Source: SOJZ01 sp964556565
GTDB taxonomy: Archaea > Thermoproteota > Bathyarchaeia > Bathyarchaeales > Bathyarchaeaceae
Length of the DNA: 49,765 nucleotides
Direction: 5' to 3'
Assembly (NCBI GenBank): GCA_964556565.1
Contig: CAZKWF010000006.1
Coordinates: 1-49,765 of the forward strand
In this document: in pieces, positions 16,385 to 24,772 of the stretch
Position numbering within the stretch: position 1 is the stretch's first letter
Layout: each line of letters begins with the position of its first letter
The notes under the pieces: generated by a model
The model's input: the letters and a program-made list of their open reading frames with translations, nothing else
Told to the model about the DNA's origin: nothing
The model's database searches: none
Translations under genes and position numbers: made by a program

Positions 16385-17221
16385 ATGAAGCTGGGTTTGC
16401 ACTTGTCAATTGCGGGCACGATTGATAGAGTTGTTGACAGAGCGGTGGAGCGGGGATGTGACACATTACAGATGTTCTCTCGTAATCCTCGTGGTTGGCG
16501 CTCCGAAAAGTTGGGCTTCAAGGAGGTTGAAGTTTTCAGAAGGAAGCTGAGGCAGAGTGGGGTATGGCCAGTTTTTATTCATACGCCTTATCTCTTGAAT
16601 CTTGCTTCTCCGAAGGAGGATGTTTATTGTAAGTCGGTTGGGGCTCTTAAAGATGAGTTGCGTAGAGCTGGGGAGTTGGGTGTTCCTTATGTTGTCACGC
16701 ATCTTGGTAGCCATTTGGGTTATGGGAAGAAGGAGGGGTTCAAAAGAATCATTGCGTCAGTTAACAGCTCTTTTTCTGAGGTCGATAACGAGGTGGTTCT
16801 TCTTTTGGAGAATACTGCTGGAACGAGGAATAGCACGGGATCTTCCTTTGAGGACATCGAGTATATTGCTTCCAGAATCAAGGATGGAGAACGTGTCGGC
16901 GTCTGCTTGGATACATCGCATGCCTTTGCAGCAGGGTACGATTTGGTTTCTCGAGGGGCTGTTGAACATACGTTGCGGAGATTCGATGAGACAATAGGTT
17001 TCAAAGAGCTTAAGCTTGTTCACCTCAATGATTCCAAGGAGGGTCTCGGCTCCAGACTTGACAGACATGAGCATATTGGAATGGGAAAGATTGGGGGAAG
17101 AGGGTTCAGAAATATCTTGAAGAGCCCGTTGGGACGACTGCCCTTGATTTTAGAAACTCCTGTTGATGAAAGGAGAAGCGATGTTGAAAACCTGAGAGTT
17201 GTGAGAGAACTCGCAAAATGA
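16385..17221 (+). CDS. nfo: Endonuclease IV (AP endonuclease)
   Basis: Nfo cleaves abasic sites in base-excision repair with three zinc ions. The 278-aa TIM-barrel protein carries the family landmarks in order: LGLHLSIAG, MFSRNPRGW, FIHTPYLLNLASP, VVTHLGSH, LLENTAG, VGVCLDTSHAFAAGYD, LVHLNDSK, DRHEHIGMGKIG and LILETP. All predicted metal ligands are there. I chose ATG 16385, because GTGAT lies 8-9 bp upstream and the family starts with M-x-L-G-x-H-x-S; an ATG at 16367 would add six residues. Convergent with the small Cys-rich gene. Confidence 0.95.
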   Translation: MKLGLHLSIAGTIDRVVDRAVERGCDTLQMFSRNPRGWRSEKLGFKEVEVFRRKLRQSGVWPVFIHTPYLLNLASPKEDVYCKSVGALKDELRRAGELGVPYVVTHLGSHLGYGKKEGFKRIIASVNSSFSEVDNEVVLLLENTAGTRNSTGSSFEDIEYIASRIKDGERVGVCLDTSHAFAAGYDLVSRGAVEHTLRRFDETIGFKELKLVHLNDSKEGLGSRLDRHEHIGMGKIGGRGFRNILKSPLGRLPLILETPVDERRSDVENLRVVRELAK

Positions 17222-17318
17222 TGCGATGCATGTTTGTGCACTTGGGCATTCTCTGATGACATAGTGGTCACGATATGTCCGCGATCTATGTCAGTTCGTT
17301 TATGCATGTGCGTGCACG

Positions 17319-17483
17319 TTAGCCTCCGCTTTCCAGATTTAGGTCATAGTCCACTCGTGCCATGTCTACCTGAAGCTCTCTTGGCCCATTCTCCCGATTC
17401 TTAGGGCAGTCACACTCAATACAACCGTTACACGTGTTGCAGCAGCCGGTTTCCTTCATAATCTTTTCCAAGGTTTCAGGCAA
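17319..17483 (-). CDS. Small Cys-rich protein after the KorAB genes
   Basis: A 54-aa protein with a dense cysteine cluster, CCNTCNGCIECDC (eight residues in from an upstream Met), flanked by a helical N-terminus (MPETLEKIMKET) and an acidic tail. The spacing C-C-x2-C-x2-C-x2-C-x-C suggests an iron-sulfur or zinc site rather than a classical ferredoxin (CxxCxxCxxxCP). TTG start at 17483 with GGAGAG about 8 bp upstream. It lies 62 bp after korB on the same strand, so a partner or electron-transfer role with the oxidoreductase is a guess from position. Confidence 0.65.
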   Translation of the reverse strand: MPETLEKIMKETGCCNTCNGCIECDCPKNRENGPRELQVDMARVDYDLNLESGG

Positions 17484-17545
17484 GTTGCTCTCTCCCCAGT
17501 ATATTTTCTATCTTTGCGTATAAGGGATTTCTGTTTCATTGGGTG

Positions 17546-18403
17546 TTAGATGAATTCGTTCATGAGACGGCTTATGTCTATGTCTTCAATTCTTTGCTTG
17601 GCCAGAGGTGTCTCCGCTATTTGCGGTAACTCATCTTCGTATGTCGGTCTGATCTCCCTGTAGAAAAGCCCTATGGGAATATGGTCATTCCACTCCAACG
17701 ACTTCAGGAACGCTACCTGCTTGTTTGTGGCGTCATGGTTTGTTTCTTCCAGCTTGTAGACTCTCTCCGAGAACCATTCGTAAGTGTTTTTACGATTGAA
17801 AGTAACGCAAGGCTGCAGCACATCTACGAGCGCGAATCCTTTGTGTCTGACGCCGTCTGCTATTAGTTTTGTAAGGTGTTTCATCTCCTTTGAAAAGCCT
17901 CTGGAGATGTAGGTTGCTCCAGAAGCGATGGCCAAGGCCATCGGATTTATTGGCGTTTCGATGACTCCGGTGGGGGTTGATTTTGTGGCAAATCCTTTGT
18001 CGCTGGTTGGGGATGCCTGCCCAGTTGTCAAGCCGTAGACTTGGTTGTTGGTGACTATGTAGGTGATGTCTAAGTTTCTTGTCATGGCGTGTATTAGATG
18101 GCCGATCCCTATTCCGTATCCGTCACCGTCTCCACCGACCACGATTATGGTTAAATTGTTGTTGGCTAATCTTGCTCCAGTTGCGATGGGCAAGGGTCTC
18201 CCGTGGATCCCATGAAACCCGTAGGTGTTGATCCAGTGAGGCATCTTTGAAGAGCACCCAATTCCAGAGAAGATGACAACGTTGTGCGGCTCAAGGTTCA
18301 GTTCAATGATAGCCTTTTTCAGGGCATGCCATATAGAGAAATTGCCACAGCCAGGACACCAGTTAGGTTGCCCTACGGTTTTCAAGTCGGCTAATTCAAC
18401 CAT
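17546..18403 (-). CDS. korB: 2-oxoacid:ferredoxin oxidoreductase, beta subunit
   Basis: The thiamine-diphosphate subunit of a 2-oxoacid:ferredoxin oxidoreductase, which decarboxylates 2-oxoacids to acyl-CoA and reduces ferredoxin. In its 285 residues are NWCPGCGNF (Cys16, Cys19), GIGCSSKM (Cys50) and LQPCVTFN, the four Cys expected for the [4Fe-4S] cluster, and the TPP motif GDGDGYGIGIGHLIHA...NN. GGAGG precedes its ATG, one base after the korA stop. Substrate cannot be read from sequence; 2-oxoglutarate- or broad-range archaeal OFOR-type is most likely. Confidence 0.93.
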   Translation of the reverse strand: MVELADLKTVGQPNWCPGCGNFSIWHALKKAIIELNLEPHNVVIFSGIGCSSKMPHWINTYGFHGIHGRPLPIATGARLANNNLTIIVVGGDGDGYGIGIGHLIHAMTRNLDITYIVTNNQVYGLTTGQASPTSDKGFATKSTPTGVIETPINPMALAIASGATYISRGFSKEMKHLTKLIADGVRHKGFALVDVLQPCVTFNRKNTYEWFSERVYKLEETNHDATNKQVAFLKSLEWNDHIPIGLFYREIRPTYEDELPQIAETPLAKQRIEDIDISRLMNEFI

Positions 18404-18404
18404 T

Positions 18405-20147
18405 CTACAGAACCTCCTTTACCCTCTGATAAATCTCAGTTGGAAAGAATTGCCTCCCATCATACTTCAGAATCTTGTGCTCAATTTCCTTTCCGGTTTT
18501 CTCTCTTATCAAACTGGCCAGATGTGCTGTTTTGTTATTCTCCACAATCACTGTTCTCTTTGAAGCCCGGATAATTCTTGGTACAGTGTTTGCTGGAAAT
18601 GGGTTAATGTATATTATCTGAAGGAAATTCGCTCTTATTCCATCGTGATCAAGGAGTTTCATAGCTTCTTTTATAGGTCCCTTTGTAGAACCCCAAGCTA
18701 TCATCGTAACTTCTGCGTCCTTGGGGCCAAAAAGCTTGGGTTCTGGTATCTCTCTTTCTGCTTGCTTGAATTTCCTGAACCTTTTGTCCATCATTCTAGT
18801 TCTAACGGTTTTTTCCTCGCTTACATATCCTGTCTCATCATGTTCGTTTCCGGTTGCTGTGAATATGCCTCCCTTTTGAGAGGGAATGGTCCTCGGAGAG
18901 ATTCCAGTTTCAGTGAATTCGTACCTTTTGAACTCCCCAGTTTTTTCTATCTCTTCGTCGCTTAATAGCAGTCCTCTGTCTATCTTGACTCCACTTGCCT
19001 CGAATTCCTCTGCGGTCTTGTGGCTTTCTGAGAGGTACTTATCTAGAACTAGAATCGCTGGACATTGGTATTTCTCTGCAAGATTGAAGGCTTCTATGGT
19101 TTTGTGAAAACATTCTTCAACGTCTCCTGGAGCTATTACGAATCTTGGGAAATCTCCTTGAGAAGCGTGGAGCACGAATTTTAGGTCTCCTTGCTCGGTG
19201 CGGGTTGGAAGTCCGGTGCTTGGTCCAGGTCGTTGACATACTACTACCACTATGGGAGTTTCGGTCATTGCAGCTAGGCCAAGGGCTTCAGACATGAGGG
19301 AGAATCCGCCTCCAGAGGTAGCGGTCATGGCTCTTACCCCGGCAAAACCAGCTCCAATGGTCATGTTTATGGCGGCGATTTCGTCTTCGGGATGTTTCAC
19401 GACTAGACTGAAGTTTCTTTCTTGGGTTGCCATGAAATGGAGTATTGAGGATGCTGGCGTCATGGGATAGGCAGCGTAGAATTTGCATCCAGCCTTTATT
19501 GCCCCTAGACCCACCGCCTCGTTGCCCGTGAGTAGCATTCGCTTCTTTCCACCGACCTTTGGTAGTTTGTGTGCGAAATCCTCTTCCGTGCCTTTGTTTT
19601 TCACGTAGTCGTAGCCTAGTCTTGCGGCTCTGATGTTGAATTCGATGGTTTCCTCTGCTTTTCCTCGGTAGACATTTTTTATGACGTTTGAAAGCATTTC
19701 AAAGTCAAGGTTGATGAGTGCAACTGAGGCGCCTAAGGCAACTGAGTTTGTCATTATCCGTCTTCCGCCAGACTCTTCGGCGAGCCTGAGCAATGGTACA
19801 TGGTAGAGTTTAGCGTCCTCTCTTCCCAGATCCTCTTTGCTTAGAGGAATTTTGTCTTTGTCATAGATTATTCCGCCTTTAGCCGCCAGCTCTTCCTTGT
19901 GTTTGTCAATGGTTTCTTTGTTTAGGGCCACAAGCAAGTCCACATGTCTCACGTGAGAGAAAACCTCCTCAACGTCAGTCGTGACTTGATAGGTGTTGTG
20001 TCCTCCCCTTATGAGTGAAGGATATTCAGTGTGGTCAAAGACGTGCAAACCTGCTCTTGAAAAGACCTTGGCAAAGATGAGACCCGTGGTCATTATTCCA
20101 TAGCCTGCTTCACCGCCAATCTTCCATGAAAACCTATTATCTTTCAT
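18405..20147 (-). CDS. korA: 2-oxoacid:ferredoxin oxidoreductase, fused gamma-alpha subunit
   Basis: A 580-aa fusion: the gamma domain comes first (about 1-190; IGGEAGYGIMTTGLIFAKV, TEYPSLIRGGHNTYQ), then the alpha domain (about 205-580; GNEAVGLGAIKAGCKFYAAYPMTP split over LTGNEA and AYPMTPASS, then TSGGGFSLMSEALGLAAMTE and RPGPSTGLPT). This gamma-alpha plus beta layout is the two-subunit archaeal OFOR type without a separate delta ferredoxin chain. GGAGGAG precedes the start. It forms an operon with korB, and probably with the small Cys-rich gene. Together with CooS it fits ferredoxin-based anaerobic metabolism. Confidence 0.93.
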   Translation of the reverse strand: MKDNRFSWKIGGEAGYGIMTTGLIFAKVFSRAGLHVFDHTEYPSLIRGGHNTYQVTTDVEEVFSHVRHVDLLVALNKETIDKHKEELAAKGGIIYDKDKIPLSKEDLGREDAKLYHVPLLRLAEESGGRRIMTNSVALGASVALINLDFEMLSNVIKNVYRGKAEETIEFNIRAARLGYDYVKNKGTEEDFAHKLPKVGGKKRMLLTGNEAVGLGAIKAGCKFYAAYPMTPASSILHFMATQERNFSLVVKHPEDEIAAINMTIGAGFAGVRAMTATSGGGFSLMSEALGLAAMTETPIVVVVCQRPGPSTGLPTRTEQGDLKFVLHASQGDFPRFVIAPGDVEECFHKTIEAFNLAEKYQCPAILVLDKYLSESHKTAEEFEASGVKIDRGLLLSDEEIEKTGEFKRYEFTETGISPRTIPSQKGGIFTATGNEHDETGYVSEEKTVRTRMMDKRFRKFKQAEREIPEPKLFGPKDAEVTMIAWGSTKGPIKEAMKLLDHDGIRANFLQIIYINPFPANTVPRIIRASKRTVIVENNKTAHLASLIREKTGKEIEHKILKYDGRQFFPTEIYQRVKEVL

Positions 20148-20229
20148 TTTAGCTCCTCCTGTAAAACCTCTAGAGGAGGAAGCTTAAAAGATTAAACGTA
20201 ACTTCGAGAGAATTAATCGGCATGCAAAC

Positions 20230-20239
20230 ATGCATGCAT
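20230..20239. repeat. ATGCATGCAT palindrome between divergent korA and the His-rich gene
   Basis: ATGCATGCAT directly precedes an AATAC TATA-like stretch for the plus-strand small gene. A partial copy (CATGCAAACATG) abuts it. Confidence 0.65.
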
Positions 20240-20293
20240 AAATACTTCACTTTGAATTCCTTCTGGTGCACTGAAATGGAGGTGAAGAGGAGA

Positions 20294-20491
20294 ATGTGTA
20301 GAGAATGTTGTTGTGGTCAACCTTATCGTGAGTGGAAGCATGGACATAGATATGGGCACGGGCATAGACATGGGTATGGTAGGCGATTCTTCACCAAGGC
20401 GGAAAAGGTCGAGAAGTTGAAGAACTACGTAGAAGAGCTGAGGAAGGAACTGAGGGCAGTCGAGGAGCACATCAAGGAGTTACAGAGCTAG
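20294..20491 (+). CDS. Small Cys/His-rich coiled-coil protein (DUF5320-like)
   Basis: A 65-aa protein. The N-terminus has four close cysteines (MCRECCCG), then a histidine-glycine-arginine stretch (WKHGHRYGHGHRHGYGRR), then a predicted coiled coil (AEKVEKLKNYVEELRKELRA). Layout and coiled coil resemble DUF5320-type small proteins that often accompany metal-cluster genes; metal binding is inferred. The start is ATG 20294, because a full GGAGGTGA (20278-20285) lies 8 bp upstream. An upstream in-frame ATG would place that site inside the gene. Confidence 0.65.
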   Translation: MCRECCCGQPYREWKHGHRYGHGHRHGYGRRFFTKAEKVEKLKNYVEELRKELRAVEEHIKELQS

Positions 20492-20493
20492 GA

Positions 20494-20502
20494 GCATGCA
20501 TG
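20494..20502. repeat. GCATGCATG motif just after a stop codon
   Basis: GCATGCATG begins 3 bp after the stop of the His-rich gene, in a 36-bp convergent spacer before the thioesterase gene's 3' end. Confidence 0.65.
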
Positions 20503-20527
20503 GCAGCTGTGTAACTTCTTTGCTTCC

Positions 20528-20941
20528 CTAACTTCTCTCTTTCAGCAGATAGTACGTTACAAGACTCTTAGCAACTAGTATACCCTTATCGTTCTTGACC
20601 TCTACGTCGACCACGAAGATTCTGGAGCCTCCATGCACATTTCGAGCTTCAGCAATGAGCTTGCCTGATTTGACAGGTTTCAAGAAGTTGATTTTCATCT
20701 CAACTGTAACTGGAATACCCTTCAAATTATCTGCGCCATAAACTGCCCACGCTGCTGCTGAATCAGCTAAACTTGCTACCACTCCGCCATGAACAGTCTC
20801 CAGAAATTGAATATGTTTCTTGTCGATTTTTACTGACAATCGAGCATAGTTCTCTCGTACTTCCTCGATTCGCATGCCTAAAAGTTGATAAAAGGGACTC
20901 TTCTCGCCGCGTTCTATCAGTCTCTTCAGTGAAGGCTGCAT
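20528..20941 (-). CDS. PaaI-type hotdog thioesterase
   Basis: A 137-aa single hotdog domain with the PaaI/YbgC-like helix signature VHGGVVASLADSAAAWA, whose Gly and Asp line the acyl-CoA site, and the strand pairs VTVEMKINFLKPVKSGKL and IFVVDVEVKNDKG. Such enzymes hydrolyse acyl-CoAs (often aryl- or medium-chain). The substrate is unknown. Start ATG 20941 with GGTGAC upstream. Convergent with the small His-rich gene. The name is confident at family level only. Confidence 0.85.
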   Translation of the reverse strand: MQPSLKRLIERGEKSPFYQLLGMRIEEVRENYARLSVKIDKKHIQFLETVHGGVVASLADSAAAWAVYGADNLKGIPVTVEMKINFLKPVKSGKLIAEARNVHGGSRIFVVDVEVKNDKGILVAKSLVTYYLLKERS

Positions 20942-20997
20942 GATTTGTCACCGTGGAGAAGAGTAGGCTCTCGGTCGAATTATTTGTTACTGTACAA

Positions 20998-21005
20998 ATG
21001 CATGC
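20998..21005. repeat. ATGCATGC motif 18 bp after the M20 gene stop
   Basis: ATGCATGC lies downstream of the minus-strand M20 hydrolase gene and upstream of the thioesterase gene. Confidence 0.6.
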
Positions 21006-21022
21006 GTTTTCTGCGTCTTCTG

Positions 21023-22453
21023 TTAGATTTTGGCGAGGTTGTCGAGGATGGCTACGTATGACTTTTCAAGGGTTGCTAAGCCGCCTGTGGGTCCTTCTTC
21101 TTCGACGACGATGTATTCGTTGGGTGCGTGGGCTCTTCCCCCGTGTCCTAGTCCGCCTATCACGAAGGGTAGGTTTAAGGGTTCTCTGTTGAACATGCAG
21201 AATGGTGCGCTTCCGGCTATATGAGGCCAGATTTCTGGTTCGTGTCCAAACTCTCTATGCGTTTTAAGGATGGCTTGAGCCGCAGGCTCTCGTATGCTTG
21301 TTTTTGCCCATCCGTATCCTTCTTCGAGTTCGATTATTTCAACTTCTTTGAAGCCGTGTTTGTCGAGGTGTCTTCTAATTTTCGGTAGGACTTCTTCGAC
21401 TTTCATGTTGGGGACAAGTCTAACATCCACCTTTGCAGTGATCTTGTACGGTAGTGAGGTTTTTGTTCCAGGTCCGGTGTATCCTGCCCATATTCCGTTG
21501 ATGTTTAGAGTTGGCGAGTAGAGGTATTTTAGTAAGGCGTCTCTGCCGTGGGAGTCTTCGATGAATCGTTCAACTTTCATCAGGTCTTTCATTGCTGTTT
21601 CGTCGAAGGTTTTGTCCAGTTTGTCCAATAGTTCTGAGTCTTCTTTGGTTGGTGGTACGACGTTGTCGTAGAATTTGTTGATTAAGACTTTGTTTCCGTC
21701 TTTTGATGTCATGGTGCTTAATACTTGGATCATGTGCCATGCGGGGCTGTCAACCCAGGCTTTGTTGCTTCCGTGGATGTCGAATTTTGTGGGGCCGTAT
21801 CCCCAGTTTTCGCCGTCGAGTTGGAGTTCGAAGTAGACGATTCCTTTTACGCCTAACGTCATGGTTACTTTTCCCTTTTGATCTTGATCAGCGTAAGGGA
21901 AGAAGACGGCGTCAGCTTTGCTCAGTTCGCTGGTGTATTTTTTGATGAATTCTGGGAGGTGTCTGCTGCCGAGTTCTTCCTCTCCTTCGGCAACGAAGAT
22001 CAGGTTGACGGGCATTTCTTGTCCCGTTGCTTGGATGGATTCGCAGGCGTTGAGAAAGGCTTGTAACTCTCCTTTTGTGTTGATTGCTCCTCTTGCCATG
22101 ATGCATTTTCCGAATGGAGGTTGGTCAACGACCTTGCCTTCGAGTGGAGGGACCGACCAGCCTGGATCGTCGACTGGCTGAGTGTCATACATCATGTAGA
22201 TAACGATTATCTTGTCTGCACCAGCGTCATACTTTCCATAAACAACTGGAAACCCTGAAGTCTCAACAAGCTTTGAATCTTTGCATCCGAGGTCTTGAAG
22301 ATGTCTCTTGATAAGTTCAGCGCACTCTCTTACACCCCTGTTTTCTGCTGAAATTGATGGCTGTCTTATGAGTTCCTGAACCTTCCCAAGGTGTGTTTCA
22401 TAGTTGCTGTCTATATGCGCGAAAATCTTCTCCCTCTGCAGCATTTTCATCAC
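21023..22453 (-). CDS. M20-family metallohydrolase with altered metal-site motifs
   Basis: A 476-aa M20/ArgE/DapE-like protein with catalytic and lid domains. EGEEELGS, the acidic catalytic pair, and GLGHGGRAHAPNEY, the C-terminal ligand region, are as in active dipeptidases. The first metal motif, usually GHYDVQP, reads MMYDTQP, so the His ligand is Met88 while Asp90 remains. The bridging Asp in RGxxDxKG reads RGAINTKG, so it is Asn125. Both changes hit metal ligands; either the metal site is remodelled, or the protein is a non-hydrolytic binder. Peptide or amidated substrate unknown. No operon partner. Confidence 0.85.
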   Translation of the reverse strand: MMKMLQREKIFAHIDSNYETHLGKVQELIRQPSISAENRGVRECAELIKRHLQDLGCKDSKLVETSGFPVVYGKYDAGADKIIVIYMMYDTQPVDDPGWSVPPLEGKVVDQPPFGKCIMARGAINTKGELQAFLNACESIQATGQEMPVNLIFVAEGEEELGSRHLPEFIKKYTSELSKADAVFFPYADQDQKGKVTMTLGVKGIVYFELQLDGENWGYGPTKFDIHGSNKAWVDSPAWHMIQVLSTMTSKDGNKVLINKFYDNVVPPTKEDSELLDKLDKTFDETAMKDLMKVERFIEDSHGRDALLKYLYSPTLNINGIWAGYTGPGTKTSLPYKITAKVDVRLVPNMKVEEVLPKIRRHLDKHGFKEVEIIELEEGYGWAKTSIREPAAQAILKTHREFGHEPEIWPHIAGSAPFCMFNREPLNLPFVIGGLGHGGRAHAPNEYIVVEEEGPTGGLATLEKSYVAILDNLAKI

Positions 22454-22502
22454 ACACTGAATTTCAAGCTAGGGCTTTATGACTTGAAGAAGCATATAAA
22501 AC

Positions 22503-22513
22503 GCATGCATGCA
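22503..22513. repeat. GCATGCATGCA motif between M20 and zinc-ribbon genes
   Basis: GCATGCATGCA lies in the divergent spacer 59 bp before the zinc-ribbon gene start and 50 bp before the M20 start, where promoters are expected. Confidence 0.65.
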
Positions 22514-22571
22514 AATTAGCAAAAACGTTATCAGTGCAACATCATGACATTTATGTGATGGAGGATTGTCT

Positions 22572-22736
22572 TTGGTTAAGTGCCCAAGATGCGGGACTGA
22601 TATTTCCATAGCTTCTAAGGAATGGGACTATTCTGCTTTTCATGTGAAGAGATTTGACTGCAAGAACTGTGACAAGGCATTTAAGGCTTACTTCTTTAAG
22701 GGGAAGTTGAGTCACACGATTCCTAAGCGAAAGTAA
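22572..22736 (+). CDS. Zinc-ribbon microprotein
   Basis: A 54-aa protein starting MVKCPRCGTDI, with a second knuckle CKNCDKAFKAYFF and a basic tail (HTIPKRK). CPRC...CKNC with about 32 residues between is a classic zinc ribbon as found in small archaeal nucleic-acid-binding proteins. The start is TTG 22572, with GGAGGA about 7 bp upstream (22560-22565). A longer reading on the opposite strand is a shadow. Its plus-strand neighbour, the DNA methyltransferase, starts 98 bp later; co-transcription is possible. Confidence 0.7.
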   Translation: MVKCPRCGTDISIASKEWDYSAFHVKRFDCKNCDKAFKAYFFKGKLSHTIPKRK

Positions 22737-22834
22737 TCTGTTTCCCGTATCAATTCCATTATTTCCTACTAGCTTGGTAAGATTCATTAGGTGTAGGTGA
22801 GCATATTCAACTATGAAGAATAGGTTGAAGGTAC

Positions 22835-24772
22835 ATGAGTGAACAGGAGATTCTGAAACCACCGGGTTTTATACCCCCCATGCAAAATACAGCAGCATAT
22901 GACATGATACGTGGACCCGGAAGGAAAACTTGGAATGTAGTAAGAGGATATATAGAGCATTACACTAAACCAGGCGAAATTGTATTTGACCCATTCGGTG
23001 GGACCGGCCCAGCAATCATTGAAGCTTTGAAAATTCGCCGAAAAGCTCTATACAACGATCTCAATCCATTTATGCGATTTGTTGCGCGCAATACATGTCG
23101 ACCCGTAAACATTAGGATGCTGAAGAAAGCTTTTAACAAGATGCTTAGGGGGGTCAAGGGCAAAAAGCATCCAGTTTTTCTTGGTGCAATAGAGGAAGAA
23201 ATTGATGTAGATTGGCTATATACCACACGATGCCCCATATGTAATCAAAAAGCGCAAATTTTGGGAGTGAAGTGGAGTATAGCATACTCTTCAAAGAAGC
23301 TAGCGGATGATGATGTTAAAGCATTCAAGAAGGAGAAGTCTGAGTCCAAACAGAGAGCTCCCAAAGTATACAAAATAATTGAGAAACACAAGGAAATTAC
23401 TCACGAAGAAATAGTTGGCATTGCGAAAGAAGAGATAGCTTATTTCACAAGAGTCCCTTGGGCAGTCAAACATGCAATAAATGGGCTTCTCAAGCAGGGT
23501 TGTATCACAAGTACTAATCAAGTTAAGCCTGTGATGATAGAGTATGAGTGCGGAAAATGTGGAAGCGGTGAGAAAAAACCAGATAAGAAGGATCTAAGCA
23601 GAATCAAAAAGATAGACAAAATTAAACCTAAGTACTCCTACTCTGAAGGGTTGCTGCAGTATCCCTCTGGTGAGAGATTTTTAACACGTAGGCGCGTAAG
23701 GTCCATAGAGGAGTTGTTCACTAGAAGGAATTTAATTACACTATCCATCGTGAAACATGAGATTGAGCAGCTTGACGCATCCGATGAAATAAAGGAAACG
23801 TTACTCTTCTGCTTTGCAGCGATTTTGGAACATGTCAGTAAAATGCAAAGACCGAGCAGAAAGGGCCAGCCTTCTAAGGAGTATTGGGTGCCTTACACTT
23901 TCCTCGAGACTAATGTAATTGAAGAATTTGAAAAGCGCTTCCGAAAAAAAGAGGCATTCGGGAGGGAGATTGGGATTGTTAAAGGAAAGGAAGAAGCAAA
24001 GGATGAAATAGGCACCTACTACAAAGAAGCGTCTTCTTTGAAAGATCTAATCAAAGGAGATGCAACTGTTTTATTTTCAAATGCAGACACTAGAGAACTC
24101 TCACTAAAATCGGATTTAAGGAAACTGGGCTCAAGAGGTATCGACTATGTCTTTACTGATCCTTCGTATGGGGATTCAGTTCAATATGGTGAATTGAGTT
24201 TCATGGCTAGAGCTTGGCTGGACATGCCAATGCCCTACAAAAAAGAGATAATCGTTAATCCCAAACAAGGCAAATCGCCTGAAAAATATGAAGAGATGTT
24301 GTGTTCTGCTTTTGGGAAAGTGTTTGAAGCTCTTAAACCAGGTGGATATATGACTGTAACCTTTCACAGCAGAGAAGCGAAGTTCTGGAATGCGTTGCTC
24401 CACGCAATTTCTATATATGGATTTGAGTATGTAGATGCTTTGTATCAACCTAAACAAAGAGAGTATTCAAACTGGGTACAATCAAACAAACCTGGGGCAA
24501 TGAAAGGAGACATTTACATAACATTCAGGAAGCCAGAGAAACCGCAGATTGAATTGGATGTACAGAAAGAGGTTGATGTTCAAGAAGTCATCAATAACGT
24601 AATAATTCCTGAAGCACGGAAGGTGATTTTGGAGCACGGTGGGGAAGCTACCTACGATCAACTTGTGAGAAGTATTACATTGCGCCTACTCACTGAAAGA
24701 CTACTTCATAGACCTGTACTCTCAAAACTGGATTATGCAAAAGTTTTTGACGAGTACCTTGAGCGTGCTTAA
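22835..24772 (+). CDS. DNA methyltransferase with internal zinc-ribbon/wHTH region
   Basis: A 645-aa amino-methyltransferase. The SAM motif FDPFGGTG is at residues 51-58 and the catalytic motif DPSY at 442-445; this order with a large domain between them fits the alpha-type layout. Between them lie two CxxC knuckles (Cys133/136 and Cys239/242) enclosing a helix-rich block (about 165-230) that could be a winged helix, presumably for DNA recognition. DPSY suggests N6-adenine or N4-cytosine methylation. The region resembles DUF1156-type methylases. The stop abuts the ATG of the next gene. Base modification as part of a restriction-type system is inferred from context. Confidence 0.85.
   Translation: MSEQEILKPPGFIPPMQNTAAYDMIRGPGRKTWNVVRGYIEHYTKPGEIVFDPFGGTGPAIIEALKIRRKALYNDLNPFMRFVARNTCRPVNIRMLKKAFNKMLRGVKGKKHPVFLGAIEEEIDVDWLYTTRCPICNQKAQILGVKWSIAYSSKKLADDDVKAFKKEKSESKQRAPKVYKIIEKHKEITHEEIVGIAKEEIAYFTRVPWAVKHAINGLLKQGCITSTNQVKPVMIEYECGKCGSGEKKPDKKDLSRIKKIDKIKPKYSYSEGLLQYPSGERFLTRRRVRSIEELFTRRNLITLSIVKHEIEQLDASDEIKETLLFCFAAILEHVSKMQRPSRKGQPSKEYWVPYTFLETNVIEEFEKRFRKKEAFGREIGIVKGKEEAKDEIGTYYKEASSLKDLIKGDATVLFSNADTRELSLKSDLRKLGSRGIDYVFTDPSYGDSVQYGELSFMARAWLDMPMPYKKEIIVNPKQGKSPEKYEEMLCSAFGKVFEALKPGGYMTVTFHSREAKFWNALLHAISIYGFEYVDALYQPKQREYSNWVQSNKPGAMKGDIYITFRKPEKPQIELDVQKEVDVQEVINNVIIPEARKVILEHGGEATYDQLVRSITLRLLTERLLHRPVLSKLDYAKVFDEYLERA

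Noticed and set aside
22551..22862. A 103-residue minus-strand reading
   Set aside because: It is antisense to the zinc-ribbon gene, which has a ribosome site and paired CxxC motifs.
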